From contig NZ_JALNUI010000001.1 in assembly GCF_026544205.1 (NCBI RefSeq), positions 147,769 to 211,768 of the forward strand: DNA of 64,000 nucleotides, in the 5' to 3' direction. This document shows positions 1 through 6,940 of the stretch, one piece after another. The DNA comes from Curtobacterium sp. GC_Cur_3. GTDB lineage: Bacteria > Actinomycetota > Actinomycetes > Actinomycetales > Microbacteriaceae. Numbering within the stretch: position 1 is the stretch's first letter; each line of letters starts with the position of its first letter. The notes beneath the pieces are model-generated. The model was not told where the DNA came from. It saw nothing but the letters and a program-made list of their open reading frames with translations, and searched no databases. Position numbers and translations under genes: made by a program.

Positions 1-299
1 GCACCGACCTGCTGGACGGTCACCAGGAGGGTGTCGTCGTCGCAGTCCAGTGCGGCCGCCCGCACGTACTGGGCGTGCCCGGAGGTGTCGCCCTTCCGCC
101 AGTACTCCTGCCGCGACCGGGACCAGAAGGTCACGCGCCCCTCGGTCAGGGTGCGGCGGAGGGCTTCGCGGTCCATCCAGCCGAGCATGAGGACGTCCTT
201 CGACGATTCTTCTTGCACGACTGCCGGGAGCAGGCCGTCCGCACCGAAGCGCGCGCGGTCGAGGACCGCCTCGGTGCTGGTGCTGGTGCTGTCGGTCAT
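1..299 (-). CDS. hisI: Phosphoribosyl-AMP cyclohydrolase HisI (3' part cut off by the window edge)
   Basis: Opens the ring of phosphoribosyl-AMP, the third step of histidine synthesis, in the cytoplasm. About 99 N-terminal codons are present, starting at the ATG at 299. The segment with LMLGWMDREAL, VTFWSRSRQEYWRKGDTSGH and LDCDDDTLL is the standard HisI signature, including the Cys and Asp residues that bind metal; the later Cys-containing motif lies outside the window. A GGAG ribosome site overlaps the end of hisF, whose stop is 7 bp upstream, so it is the downstream member of a hisE-hisG-hisF-hisI run. A GCACCA triplet-like repeat gives a TSTSTST stretch near the start. The identity is secure; only the 3' end is unknown. 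Confidence 0.93.
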   Translation of the reverse strand, partial: MTDSTSTSTEAVLDRARFGADGLLPAVVQEESSKDVLMLGWMDREALRRTLTEGRVTFWSRSRQEYWRKGDTSGHAQYVRAAALDCDDDTLLVTVQQVG

Positions 300-306
300 G
301 AGGCTC

Positions 307-1095
307 CTAGCGTACGGCGTGCCCGGACTCCCGCAGGGCGTCCTTGACGTCGCCGATGGTCATCTCCGCACGGTGGAACACGCTGGCGGCGAGCACGGCG
401 TCGGCACCGGCGTCGACGGCCGGCGCGAAGTGCTCGACCCGCCCGGCGCCGCCCGAGGCGATCACCGGCACGGACGACACGGCGCGGACGGCACGGACGA
501 GGTCGAGGTCGAAGCCGTTCTTCGTGCCGTCGGCGTCGATCGAGTTCACGAGCAGCTCACCGGCGCCCCGCTCGACGGCCTCGCGGGCCCAGGCGACGGC
601 GTCGATGTCGGTCTCGGTGCGGCCGCCGTGGGTCGTCACGACGAAGCCGGAGTCGGTGCGGTCCGAGCGCTTGACGTCGAGCGAGAGCACGACGGCCTGT
701 GCGCCGAAGCGGTCGGCGATCTCCCCGACCAGGTCCGGGCGGGCGATCGCCGCGCTGTTCACGCCGATCTTGTCCGCGCCGCACTGCTGCAACCGGGACA
801 CGTCGTCGACGCTGCGCACGCCACCGCCGACGGTGAGCGGGATGAAGACCTGCTCGGCCGTCCTGGTCACCGTGTCGTACATCGTCGACCGGTTCTCCAC
901 CGTGGCCCCGACGTCGAGGAAGGTCAGCTCGTCGGCACCCTGCTCGTAGTAGCGCGCCGCGAGCTCGACCGGGTCGCCGGCGTCCTGCAGGTCGAGGAAG
1001 TTGACGCCCTTGACGACCCGACCGCCGGAGACGTCGAGGCACGGGACGACGCGGACCGCGACGCCGCCACGGGCGCCGCCCACGGCGGTGCTCAC
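307..1095 (-). CDS. hisF: Imidazole glycerol phosphate synthase, cyclase subunit HisF
   Basis: Cyclase half of the HisH-HisF enzyme that converts PRFAR and ammonia to imidazole glycerol phosphate and AICAR. The 262-residue protein is a half-barrel repeat (beta/alpha)8 fold. The two catalytic aspartates are visible: Asp21 in [13 protein letters not shown] and about Asp140 in VVLSLDVKR; phosphate-binding loops TVGGGVRS and IASGGAG are also present. The start is a GTG that overlaps the hisG stop in a GTGA arrangement, giving a short N-terminal extension of about 11 residues over the usual MAVR-type start. No closer start codon is available in frame. hisH is not in the window. Confidence 0.97.
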   Translation of the reverse strand: MSTAVGGARGGVAVRVVPCLDVSGGRVVKGVNFLDLQDAGDPVELAARYYEQGADELTFLDVGATVENRSTMYDTVTRTAEQVFIPLTVGGGVRSVDDVSRLQQCGADKIGVNSAAIARPDLVGEIADRFGAQAVVLSLDVKRSDRTDSGFVVTTHGGRTETDIDAVAWAREAVERGAGELLVNSIDADGTKNGFDLDLVRAVRAVSSVPVIASGGAGRVEHFAPAVDAGADAVLAASVFHRAEMTIGDVKDALRESGHAVR

Positions 1096-1931
1096 AGGCG
1101 TGCGGCGTGGATGGGGCTCACGAGGATGGCGCGGGCGCCGAGGTCGTAGAGCGCGTCCATGATCAGGTTGGCGTCGTCGCGCGGGATCATCACGCGCACG
1201 GCGGACCAGTCGCGCCCGTGCAGCGGCGAGACCGTCGGGGACTCGATGCCCGAGGCGATCGCGGTCGCCTGCTCGAGCAGGTCGGTCGGGATGTCGTAGT
1301 CGAGCATCACGTAGCCCCGGGCGACGAGCACGCCCTGCAGCCGGCGGCGGAGCACGTCGATGCCGGGGATGGTCTCGTCGGTCGAGATCAGCAGCGCGGT
1401 GGACTCGAGGATGACCGGCCCGAAGATCTCCAGGCCCGCCTGGCGCAGGGTGCTGCCGGTCGAGACGACGTCGGCGACCGCGTCAGCGACCCCGAGCCGG
1501 ACCGCGCTCTCCACCGCACCGTCGAGCTGCACGAGCGTGGCGGTCACCCCGTGACGACCGAGGAACTCCCCCACGAGACCGGGGTAGCTCGTCGCGACGC
1601 GGACCCCGTCGAGGTCCTGCAGCGAACCGAAGCGTCCGGGGGTGCCCGCGAAGCGGAAGGTCGAGTCGGCGAACCCGAGGGCGTCGACCTCGTGCGCCTG
1701 GGACCCCGAGTCGAGGAGCAGGTCGCGGCCGGTGATGCCGACGTCGAGCGCGCCCGAACCGACGTAGGTCGCGATGTCGCGCGGACGGAGGAAGAAGAAC
1801 TCCACGCCGTTGCGCTCGTCGATGAGGTGGAGGGCCTTCGGGTCACGACGACCGGCGTAGCCGGCCTCCCGCAGCATCTCGGAGGCGGTCTCGGAGAGCG
1901 AGCCCTTGTTGGGCACGGCGATGCGCAGCAT
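1092..1931 (-). CDS. hisG: ATP phosphoribosyltransferase HisG (long form)
   Basis: Catalyses the first, feedback-controlled step of histidine synthesis: ATP plus PRPP to phosphoribosyl-ATP. 279 residues beginning [14 protein letters not shown] at the ATG at 1931. The frame is open another 72 codons upstream, but those run into hisE and are not protein-like. The length fits the long HisG class with a C-terminal ACT-like regulatory domain (about residues 205-279) that binds histidine, so no separate HisZ is expected. It overlaps hisF by 4 bp and follows hisE after a 43-bp gap. Confidence 0.96.
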   Translation of the reverse strand: MLRIAVPNKGSLSETASEMLREAGYAGRRDPKALHLIDERNGVEFFFLRPRDIATYVGSGALDVGITGRDLLLDSGSQAHEVDALGFADSTFRFAGTPGRFGSLQDLDGVRVATSYPGLVGEFLGRHGVTATLVQLDGAVESAVRLGVADAVADVVSTGSTLRQAGLEIFGPVILESTALLISTDETIPGIDVLRRRLQGVLVARGYVMLDYDIPTDLLEQATAIASGIESPTVSPLHGRDWSAVRVMIPRDDANLIMDALYDLGARAILVSPIHAARL

Positions 1932-1974
1932 CAGTGGTCTGCTTTCTGGTGGAGGTCGGCGACTGGTCAGCGAG

Positions 1975-2238
1975 TCACAGATGTCGCCAGACGTCCGCCG
2001 GGGTGAGGCCCTTCGCGACCATGAGCACCTGCAGGTGGTACACGAGCTGCGAGATCTCCTCGGCCGTGCGGACGTCGCCCTCGTACTCGGCGGCCATCCA
2101 GACCTCGGCGGCCTCTTCCACGATCTTCTTGCCGATCTGGTGCACACCGGCGTCCAGTTCGGCGACGGTGCCGGAGCCCTCGGGGCGCGATGCGGCCTTC
2201 TCGGTCAGCTCCGCGAACAGCTCGTCGAACGTCTTCAC
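1975..2238 (-). CDS. hisE: Phosphoribosyl-ATP pyrophosphatase HisE
   Basis: Removes pyrophosphate from phosphoribosyl-ATP, the second histidine step. The 87 residues match a stand-alone HisE (MazG-like all-helical fold) with the metal-binding acidic pattern [14 protein letters not shown] and a later EEISQLVYH helix. HisE and HisI are separate genes here, as in other actinobacteria. The GTG start lies 9 bp after the rpe stop. A TAGCCT -10-like element overlaps that stop and sits exactly six bases before the GTG, so hisE may have its own leaderless transcript in addition to any read-through from rpe. Confidence 0.95.
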   Translation of the reverse strand: MKTFDELFAELTEKAASRPEGSGTVAELDAGVHQIGKKIVEEAAEVWMAAEYEGDVRTAEEISQLVYHLQVLMVAKGLTPADVWRHL

Positions 2239-2244
2239 GGCACC

Positions 2245-2250
2245 AGGCTA
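2245..2250 (-). promoter_or_regulatory. Candidate -10 element of hisE (TAGCCT)
   Basis: TAGCCT followed by six bases and then the hisE GTG. The first three bases are the stop codon of rpe. Spacing fits transcription starting on the start codon. No clear -35 box. Confidence 0.5.
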
Positions 2251-2913
2251 CCGTCCCGCGAGCGCACGCTGCGCCGCGTCGCGGAGGTCACGGATGCGGG
2301 ACTCGGGGTCGCCGCCGTAGACCGCCGAGCCGGCGACCAGGGTGTCGGCCCCGCTCCGGACGGCCTGGGGCACGGTGTCGACCGCGATGCCGCCGTCGAC
2401 CTCGAGCCAGACGTCGAGCCCGGAGGCGTCGACGGCCGCACGGGCGTCGGCGAGCTTCGGCATCACCTCGGGCATGAACGACTGGCCGCCGAACCCGGGC
2501 TCGACCGTCATGAGCAGGATCATGTCGTAGGCGTCGAGGTGCGCGAGCACGGGGGTGATCGGCGTGCCGGGCTTCACCGCGACCGCGGCCCGGGCGCCGT
2601 TCGACCGGATCGCCGCGGCCGTCGCCACCGGGTCGGTCGCGGCTTCCAGGTGGAACGTCACGCTGGACACCCCGAGCTCGGCGTACTTCGGGGCCTCGGT
2701 GTCGGCGTCCGTGATCATCAGGTGGACGTCGAGCGGCACGGGCGAGACCTGCTGCAGGCGCTCGACGATCGGCAGCCCGAGCGTCAGGTTCGGGACGAAG
2801 TGGTTGTCCATCACGTCCACGTGGACCAGGTCGGCGGTGGCGATGCGCCCGAGCTCGCGCTCGAGGTTCGCGAAGTCGGCGGACAGGATGCTCGGCGAGA
2901 TGCGGATCGTCAC
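2248..2913 (-). CDS. rpe: Ribulose-phosphate 3-epimerase
   Basis: Interconverts ribulose 5-phosphate and xylulose 5-phosphate in the pentose phosphate pathway. 221 residues, the normal length, with ISPSILSADFANL at the N terminus, the metal ligands in VHVDVMDNHFVPNLT and the VEPGFGGQ and EVDGGI phosphate/metal loops. It starts at a GTG at 2913 with a TAGGCT element six bases upstream and no Shine-Dalgarno, which suggests a leaderless message. Rpe beside rsmB and fmt is a familiar actinobacterial neighbourhood; here an unknown plus-strand gene sits between rpe and rsmB. Confidence 0.97.
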   Translation of the reverse strand: MTIRISPSILSADFANLERELGRIATADLVHVDVMDNHFVPNLTLGLPIVERLQQVSPVPLDVHLMITDADTEAPKYAELGVSSVTFHLEAATDPVATAAAIRSNGARAAVAVKPGTPITPVLAHLDAYDMILLMTVEPGFGGQSFMPEVMPKLADARAAVDASGLDVWLEVDGGIAVDTVPQAVRSGADTLVAGSAVYGGDPESRIRDLRDAAQRALAGR

Positions 2914-2919
2914 ACGACG

Positions 2920-2925
2920 AGCCTA
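2920..2925 (-). promoter_or_regulatory. rpe: Candidate -10 element of rpe (TAGGCT)
   Basis: TAGGCT, six bases, then the rpe GTG. Mirrors the element that serves the divergent gene at 2959. Confidence 0.6.
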
Positions 2926-2946
2926 CCGGCGGCCGACGGGTCCACT

Positions 2947-2952
2947 TAGGCT
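2947..2952 (+). promoter_or_regulatory. Candidate -10 element of the 2959 gene (TAGGCT)
   Basis: TAGGCT, six bases, then ATG at 2959. Together with the same hexamer facing rpe it forms an inverted repeat in a 45-bp divergent promoter. Confidence 0.6.
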
Positions 2953-2958
2953 GCTGGC

Positions 2959-3552
2959 ATGACCGATGTCGATCCGGAGTCCATCCTGGTGCGGGTCGTG
3001 TTCGCCCCCGACGCCGGTGCCCCGTTGCCCGACGTGATCCGGGGGCTCGAGGACGTCCTCGAGGTCATGGACTTCGCGCTCTTCCTGTCGCACGGCGACG
3101 TGGTGCGCTGGGAGAACGGCGGCGGCCGCGGACAGGTCCGGCTCACCCGGCTCGACCACGGCACGCCGGTGACCGTGGACATCGAGCTGGTGATGTCCGG
3201 CGGACTCGGACTGACCCACGCCGACGCCCTCACGGGCGTGGCGGCCGTCGGCACGGTGCTGCTGACCGCTGCGCGGAGCGGCGGGCCCACCGAGGACCGA
3301 GCAGACCAGGCACCCGCCGACGAACCGGTGCCCACGGCACGGCAGGTCGACGCCGTCGCCGAGCGCCGCGTGGTCGAGGCGATGGAGCGGGTCGCCTACG
3401 ACGCCCGCGGCACGGACCTCGCCTGGCGCATCCGCGAGGCCGAGGAGCAGAACGTCACGGCCACCGACGGGACGGTGGGCAAGGGGCTGCGCTTCGTCCG
3501 CGCCGCTGGTCGGCTGTCCCGCAACGACGGCTTCGACTTCCGGATGGAGTGA
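2959..3552 (+). CDS. Hypothetical protein, 197 residues
   Basis: I do not recognise the family. The protein has two parts. Residues 1-98 alternate beta-like and hydrophobic stretches (SILVRVVFAP, DFALFLSHGDVVRW, TPVTVDIELVMSGG) and end in a hydrophobic helix of about 15 residues. After a Pro/Ala/Asp-rich linker (about 112-130), residues 131-197 are a charged, probably helical segment rich in Arg and Glu. There is no signal peptide. It is divergent from rpe and convergent with rsmB, whose stop is only 9 bp away. ATG start supported by a -10 element at leaderless spacing. Codon use looks like its neighbours, so it is very likely a real gene. Confidence 0.75.
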   Translation: MTDVDPESILVRVVFAPDAGAPLPDVIRGLEDVLEVMDFALFLSHGDVVRWENGGGRGQVRLTRLDHGTPVTVDIELVMSGGLGLTHADALTGVAAVGTVLLTAARSGGPTEDRADQAPADEPVPTARQVDAVAERRVVEAMERVAYDARGTDLAWRIREAEEQNVTATDGTVGKGLRFVRAAGRLSRNDGFDFRME

Positions 3553-3561
3553 CCGGACGCG

Positions 3562-5064
3562 TCACCGGCGACGGAACAGCGCGATGAACATCGCGTCCGT
3601 CCCCACCCGGTGCGGCCAGAGCTGCGCCGTCATGCCGTCGGCGACCTGCGGGTCCCGTGCGGCGACCGAGCGGACCACCGACGCCGTGTCCACCTGCTCG
3701 AGCAGGTCCCCGTGCCGGCGCATCAGGGCGTCGACCTGCCCGCGGGTCTCGGCGAGGTGCGGCGAGCACGTGACGTAGGCCAGCGTGCCGCCGGGCGCCA
3801 GGACGCGCACCGCGGCGTCGAGGAGCTCCGTCTGCAGCACCGCGAGCTCCTGCACGTCCTCGGGCACCTTGCGCCAGCGGGCCTCCGGGCGACGACGGAG
3901 TGCGCCGAGCCCGGTGCACGGTGCGTCGAGGAGCACGCGGTCGTACCGCACGCCGGAACCGTCCTGGCCGTACCGGCGGGCGTCGCCCTCGACGACGCTG
4001 ACGGTGTCGCCGAACGCCGCGAGGGCCTTCCGGACCAGTCCGACCCGCGCCGGCACGAGTTCGTTCGCGACGAGGGTCGCGCCGGCCTGTGCGGCCTCGG
4101 CCGCGAGCAGGGCGGCCTTGCCACCGGGTCCGGCGCAGAGGTCGAGCCACCGCTCCCCGGGCTGGATCGCGGAGGACCGGCTGAGCGCCAGGGCGGCGAG
4201 CTGCGAGCCCTCGTCCTGCACGCGGAGTCGTCCGGCGGCGATGCCCGGCACCCGGGCAGGGTCACCGGTCACGCCACGGATCCCGACGGGCGACACGGGC
4301 AGCGCGTCGGCGTCCGCCACGACGTCGGCCACCTCGGTCGGGACGGGAGGCTCGGCACCGGTCGCGTCGTCGCCCTGCGGCTCGGTGTCGGCGGGCTCCA
4401 CGGCCGTGGTCGCGGTGCGCAGGTCGTCGTCCGTCGCGAGTCCAGGCAGCGCGGCGAGCTGGACACGGGGTGCGACGTCGTCCGCCGCGAGCAGCGCCAC
4501 GAGCTCGTCGCGGGAGCGCTCTGCAGCGAGGGCGTCCCGGAGCGAGGCGATGACCCACGCCGGGTGCGACCACCGGGTGGCGAGGAGCTCGTCGCCCGAC
4601 AGGCCGCGGGTGATCTCGGTGTCCCACTCCTCGGGCGTCCTCGCCGCGACCTTGCGCATCACGGCGTTGACGAACCCGGTGGCGCGGTGGGCACCGACCT
4701 CGCGTGTGAGCTCGACGGTGGCTGAGACGGCAGCGTGGGTGGGCGTGCGCATGGCGAGCAGCTGGTGGACCCCGAGGCGCAGGACGTCGAGCACGTCGGC
4801 CTCGACGTTGCCGACCTTCCGGCCGGAGGCGGCCTCGACGACGGCGTCGTACCGACCGATCATCCGGATGGTGCCGTAGGTGAGCTCCGTCGCGAAGCCG
4901 GCGTCGCGCGCGGAGAGCGCAGCGCGGCGGATGCGCGTCGGGAGCAGGAGGTTGGCGTAGGCGTCGTCGACCTGCACGGCCCGGATCACGTCGAAAGCGA
5001 CCCGGCGGGCGCTCGGGCCGCGGACCGTCCGGGTCTCGGGACGGTGCTGCTGGTGCGGGCTCAT
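3562..5064 (-). CDS. rsmB: 16S rRNA (cytosine-967-C5)-methyltransferase RsmB
   Basis: Methylates C967 of 16S rRNA using S-adenosylmethionine. The N-terminal ~140 residues form a NusB-like RNA-binding domain (VAFDVIRAVQVDDAYANLLLP, FVNAVMRK). A Rossmann-type methyltransferase domain follows, with the SAM loop DLCAGPGGKAALLA, and the two family cysteines in LLDAPCTGLGALRRRPE and YVTCSPH; the latter is the usual nucleophile. At 500 residues it is longer than the ~430-450 usual, because of a Pro/Asp/Glu-rich insert (about residues 215-250, EPADTEPQGDDATG) between the two domains. It overlaps fmt by 4 bp (ATGA), so the two are co-translated, as in many bacteria. Confidence 0.94.
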   Translation of the reverse strand: MSPHQQHRPETRTVRGPSARRVAFDVIRAVQVDDAYANLLLPTRIRRAALSARDAGFATELTYGTIRMIGRYDAVVEAASGRKVGNVEADVLDVLRLGVHQLLAMRTPTHAAVSATVELTREVGAHRATGFVNAVMRKVAARTPEEWDTEITRGLSGDELLATRWSHPAWVIASLRDALAAERSRDELVALLAADDVAPRVQLAALPGLATDDDLRTATTAVEPADTEPQGDDATGAEPPVPTEVADVVADADALPVSPVGIRGVTGDPARVPGIAAGRLRVQDEGSQLAALALSRSSAIQPGERWLDLCAGPGGKAALLAAEAAQAGATLVANELVPARVGLVRKALAAFGDTVSVVEGDARRYGQDGSGVRYDRVLLDAPCTGLGALRRRPEARWRKVPEDVQELAVLQTELLDAAVRVLAPGGTLAYVTCSPHLAETRGQVDALMRRHGDLLEQVDTASVVRSVAARDPQVADGMTAQLWPHRVGTDAMFIALFRRR

Positions 5065-6002
5065 GCGAGGACCTTCCCGTCGAGGGTACCGAGGCCACGG
5101 GCCCAGGCAGCGGCGTCCATCGCCGTCTTGCCGGCCGGCTGCACCCGGGCGAGCACGAGCGGCTCGTCGGCGGTCCCGACGAGGAGCGCGCCGCCCTGGA
5201 GCGTCAACGCACCGGGGGCGAGGGACGGGGCGGGGTCTGCCGGGCCTCCTGTCCGGGGCATCCGGTGGGACCGCAGCAGCTTGACGCGCGTCTCCCCCAG
5301 GTGCGCGAAGGCACCGGGCTCCGGCGTCACGCCGCGGATGTGGGCGTGGACGGCGGCAGCCGACGCGGCGAAGTCGACGCGACCGTCCTCGATGGTGGTC
5401 TTCGGGGCGGTGGTCGGCTCACCGACCTGCTCCGTGGCGGTGGCGCTGCCGTCCGCGATGGCGTCGACGACCCGGGCGACGACCTCGGCGCCGGTCTCGG
5501 CCATGGCGGCCAGGACCTCGCCGGCGGTCGCCTCGGGGTCGATCTCGAAGGGTTCGCTGGCGAACACGGGGCCGGCGTCGAGCGCCTCCACGAGCTGGAA
5601 CACCGTGGCGGCGGTCCTGGTGTCGCCCGCCATCACGGCACGCTGCACGGGCGCGGCGCCGCGGTACGCCGGCAGGTCGGAGAAGTGCAGGTTGACCCAG
5701 CCGTGGCGCGGGGTGTCGAGCGCCGCGCGGCGGAGCAGGGCGCCGTAGGCGACGATGACGCCGAGGTCGACGTCCAGCTCCGCGATGCGGCGGGTGACCT
5801 CGTCGTCGACGCGGGCGGCTTCGAGCACGGGCAGCCCGAGCTCCTCGGCGGCCTGGGCGACCGGCGTCGGGGTCAGGACGCGCTTGCGGCCCTGCGGTGT
5901 CGGCGGGCGGGTGAGCACCGCGGCGATCTCGTGGTCGGACGCCGCGAGCCGACGGAGGGTGGGGACGGCCGCAGCGGGGCTGCCGGCGACGACGAGACGC
6001 AT
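5061..6002 (-). CDS. fmt: Methionyl-tRNA formyltransferase
   Basis: Formylates initiator Met-tRNA from 10-formyl-tetrahydrofolate. 313 residues with an N-terminal formyltransferase domain: TRPPTPQGRKR, the catalytic region LGVIVAYGALL and VNLHFSDLPAYRGAAPVQ, and ATVFQLVEALDAGPV. The usual HxSLLP motif reads HFSDLP here. A C-terminal OB-like domain follows, starting about residue 210. The ATG at 6002 is preceded by a GGGAGG ribosome site. The downstream end overlaps rsmB. No def gene lies next to it. Confidence 0.95.
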   Translation of the reverse strand: MRLVVAGSPAAAVPTLRRLAASDHEIAAVLTRPPTPQGRKRVLTPTPVAQAAEELGLPVLEAARVDDEVTRRIAELDVDLGVIVAYGALLRRAALDTPRHGWVNLHFSDLPAYRGAAPVQRAVMAGDTRTAATVFQLVEALDAGPVFASEPFEIDPEATAGEVLAAMAETGAEVVARVVDAIADGSATATEQVGEPTTAPKTTIEDGRVDFAASAAAVHAHIRGVTPEPGAFAHLGETRVKLLRSHRMPRTGGPADPAPSLAPGALTLQGGALLVGTADEPLVLARVQPAGKTAMDAAAWARGLGTLDGKVLA

Positions 6003-6082
6003 GGGTTCGATCCTCCCATGGCCGGCGTGTCCGGGGTGCGCAGCAGCCCGCTCGACTGGAGAGCGGAGCAGCGGCGGCTGCG

Positions 6083-6088
6083 TAGCGT
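6083..6088 (+). promoter_or_regulatory. Candidate -10 element (TAGCGT) for the 6116 gene
   Basis: TAGCGT about 28 bases before the ATG at 6116, leaving a short leader that carries a GGAAGGA ribosome site. The 113-bp region also carries the divergent fmt start. Confidence 0.4.
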
Positions 6089-6115
6089 CGCCGCCACACG
6101 ACCGGAAGGACGACG

Positions 6116-6445
6116 ATGCCCGACGAACTCCCCCTGGCGGACTTCGACCACATCCCGCTCGGCAACCTCGCGGAACACCTCCGCCCGCTCGACCAGGCGC
6201 AGGTCCAGGCTCTGCTCGACCACGAGCGCGCCCACGGCGACCGGCTCCCGGTGACCCAGCTCCTCGAGCGGCGGATCACGGACCTCGCGCACGGCGCCGA
6301 ACCCGCCGGGTCCGTGCCGGACCGGCTGCCCGAGGTCCAGGATGGGCCGAGCGGCGGTTCCCCTGCGAGCCCCGCGACGAGCGGTCCGCCGGTCAACCCG
6401 CCGTCCCACGGCGTCCCCACCAACCCGGCGCAGCCGCGCCGCTGA
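6116..6445 (+). CDS. Small conserved actinobacterial protein (LPL-D-D-LP-G domain)
   Basis: 109 residues. Residues 3-62 (LPLADFDHIPLGNLAEHL, then a helix ending in RLPVTQLLERR) match a small helical domain I know from many actinobacterial proteins of unknown function. Its pattern is LPxxDYDxLPxGxLxxRIRxLxxxxLxxLLxYExxHxxRxPVxxxL. The rest (about 63-109) is Pro/Ser/Gly-rich and looks disordered. A strong GGAAGGA ribosome site precedes the ATG. It is divergent from fmt and followed 17 bp later by a membrane-protein gene, probably in the same transcript. Function unknown. Confidence 0.75.
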   Translation: MPDELPLADFDHIPLGNLAEHLRPLDQAQVQALLDHERAHGDRLPVTQLLERRITDLAHGAEPAGSVPDRLPEVQDGPSGGSPASPATSGPPVNPPSHGVPTNPAQPRR

Positions 6446-6462
6446 CCACCAGGAGCAACGAC

Positions 6463-6933
6463 ATGGCAGACATCACCACGTCCACCAACCGCTACGCCGG
6501 TTCCACCATCCAGAAGGCCACGCTCGTCGTCGGCATCGTGTTCCTGGTCGTCGGGATCGCCGGGTTCGTCCCCGGGATCACGACCGGCGACCTCGGCGGC
6601 GCGGGGCACGGCTCGATGGCGATGCTGCTCGGGCTGTTCCAGGTCTCGGTCCTGCACAACATCGTGCACCTGCTCTTCGGGATCGTCGGGCTGGCCGCCG
6701 CCCGGAGTGCCGTCGGCTCTCGCAGCTACCTGGTCATCGGCGGCATCGTCTACCTCGTGCTGTTCGTCTACGGGCTCTTCACGGCCGACCACGCCTCCGC
6801 TGCGAACTTCGTCCCGCTGAACACCGCCGACAACTGGCTGCACCTGCTGCTCGCCGGCGGCATGGTCGCCCTCGGTGTGTTCCTGCCGCGGCCGGACGGA
6901 CGCCAGCGCCGCGACCGCACCACCACGGCCTGA
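6463..6933 (+). CDS. DUF4383-type four-helix membrane protein
   Basis: 156 residues with four hydrophobic segments (about 22-42, 56-85, 90-110 and 123-142). The sequence and layout match DUF4383, a small actinobacterial membrane protein family: VLHNIVHLLFGIVGL, GIVYLVLFVYGL and NWLHLLLAGGMVALG with conserved His and Asn residues at the helix ends. Function of the family is not known. The start is the ATG at 6463, after an AGGAG ribosome site; the frame is open far upstream but that part is antisense to fmt. It converges with priA, 7 bp apart. Confidence 0.85.
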   Translation: MADITTSTNRYAGSTIQKATLVVGIVFLVVGIAGFVPGITTGDLGGAGHGSMAMLLGLFQVSVLHNIVHLLFGIVGLAAARSAVGSRSYLVIGGIVYLVLFVYGLFTADHASAANFVPLNTADNWLHLLLAGGMVALGVFLPRPDGRQRRDRTTTA

Positions 6934-6940
6934 GGCCCTC

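Noticed and set aside
1932..2147. N-terminal extension of hisG
   Set aside because: The extra 72 codons overlap hisE in another frame and look random; HisG length fits the ATG at 1931.
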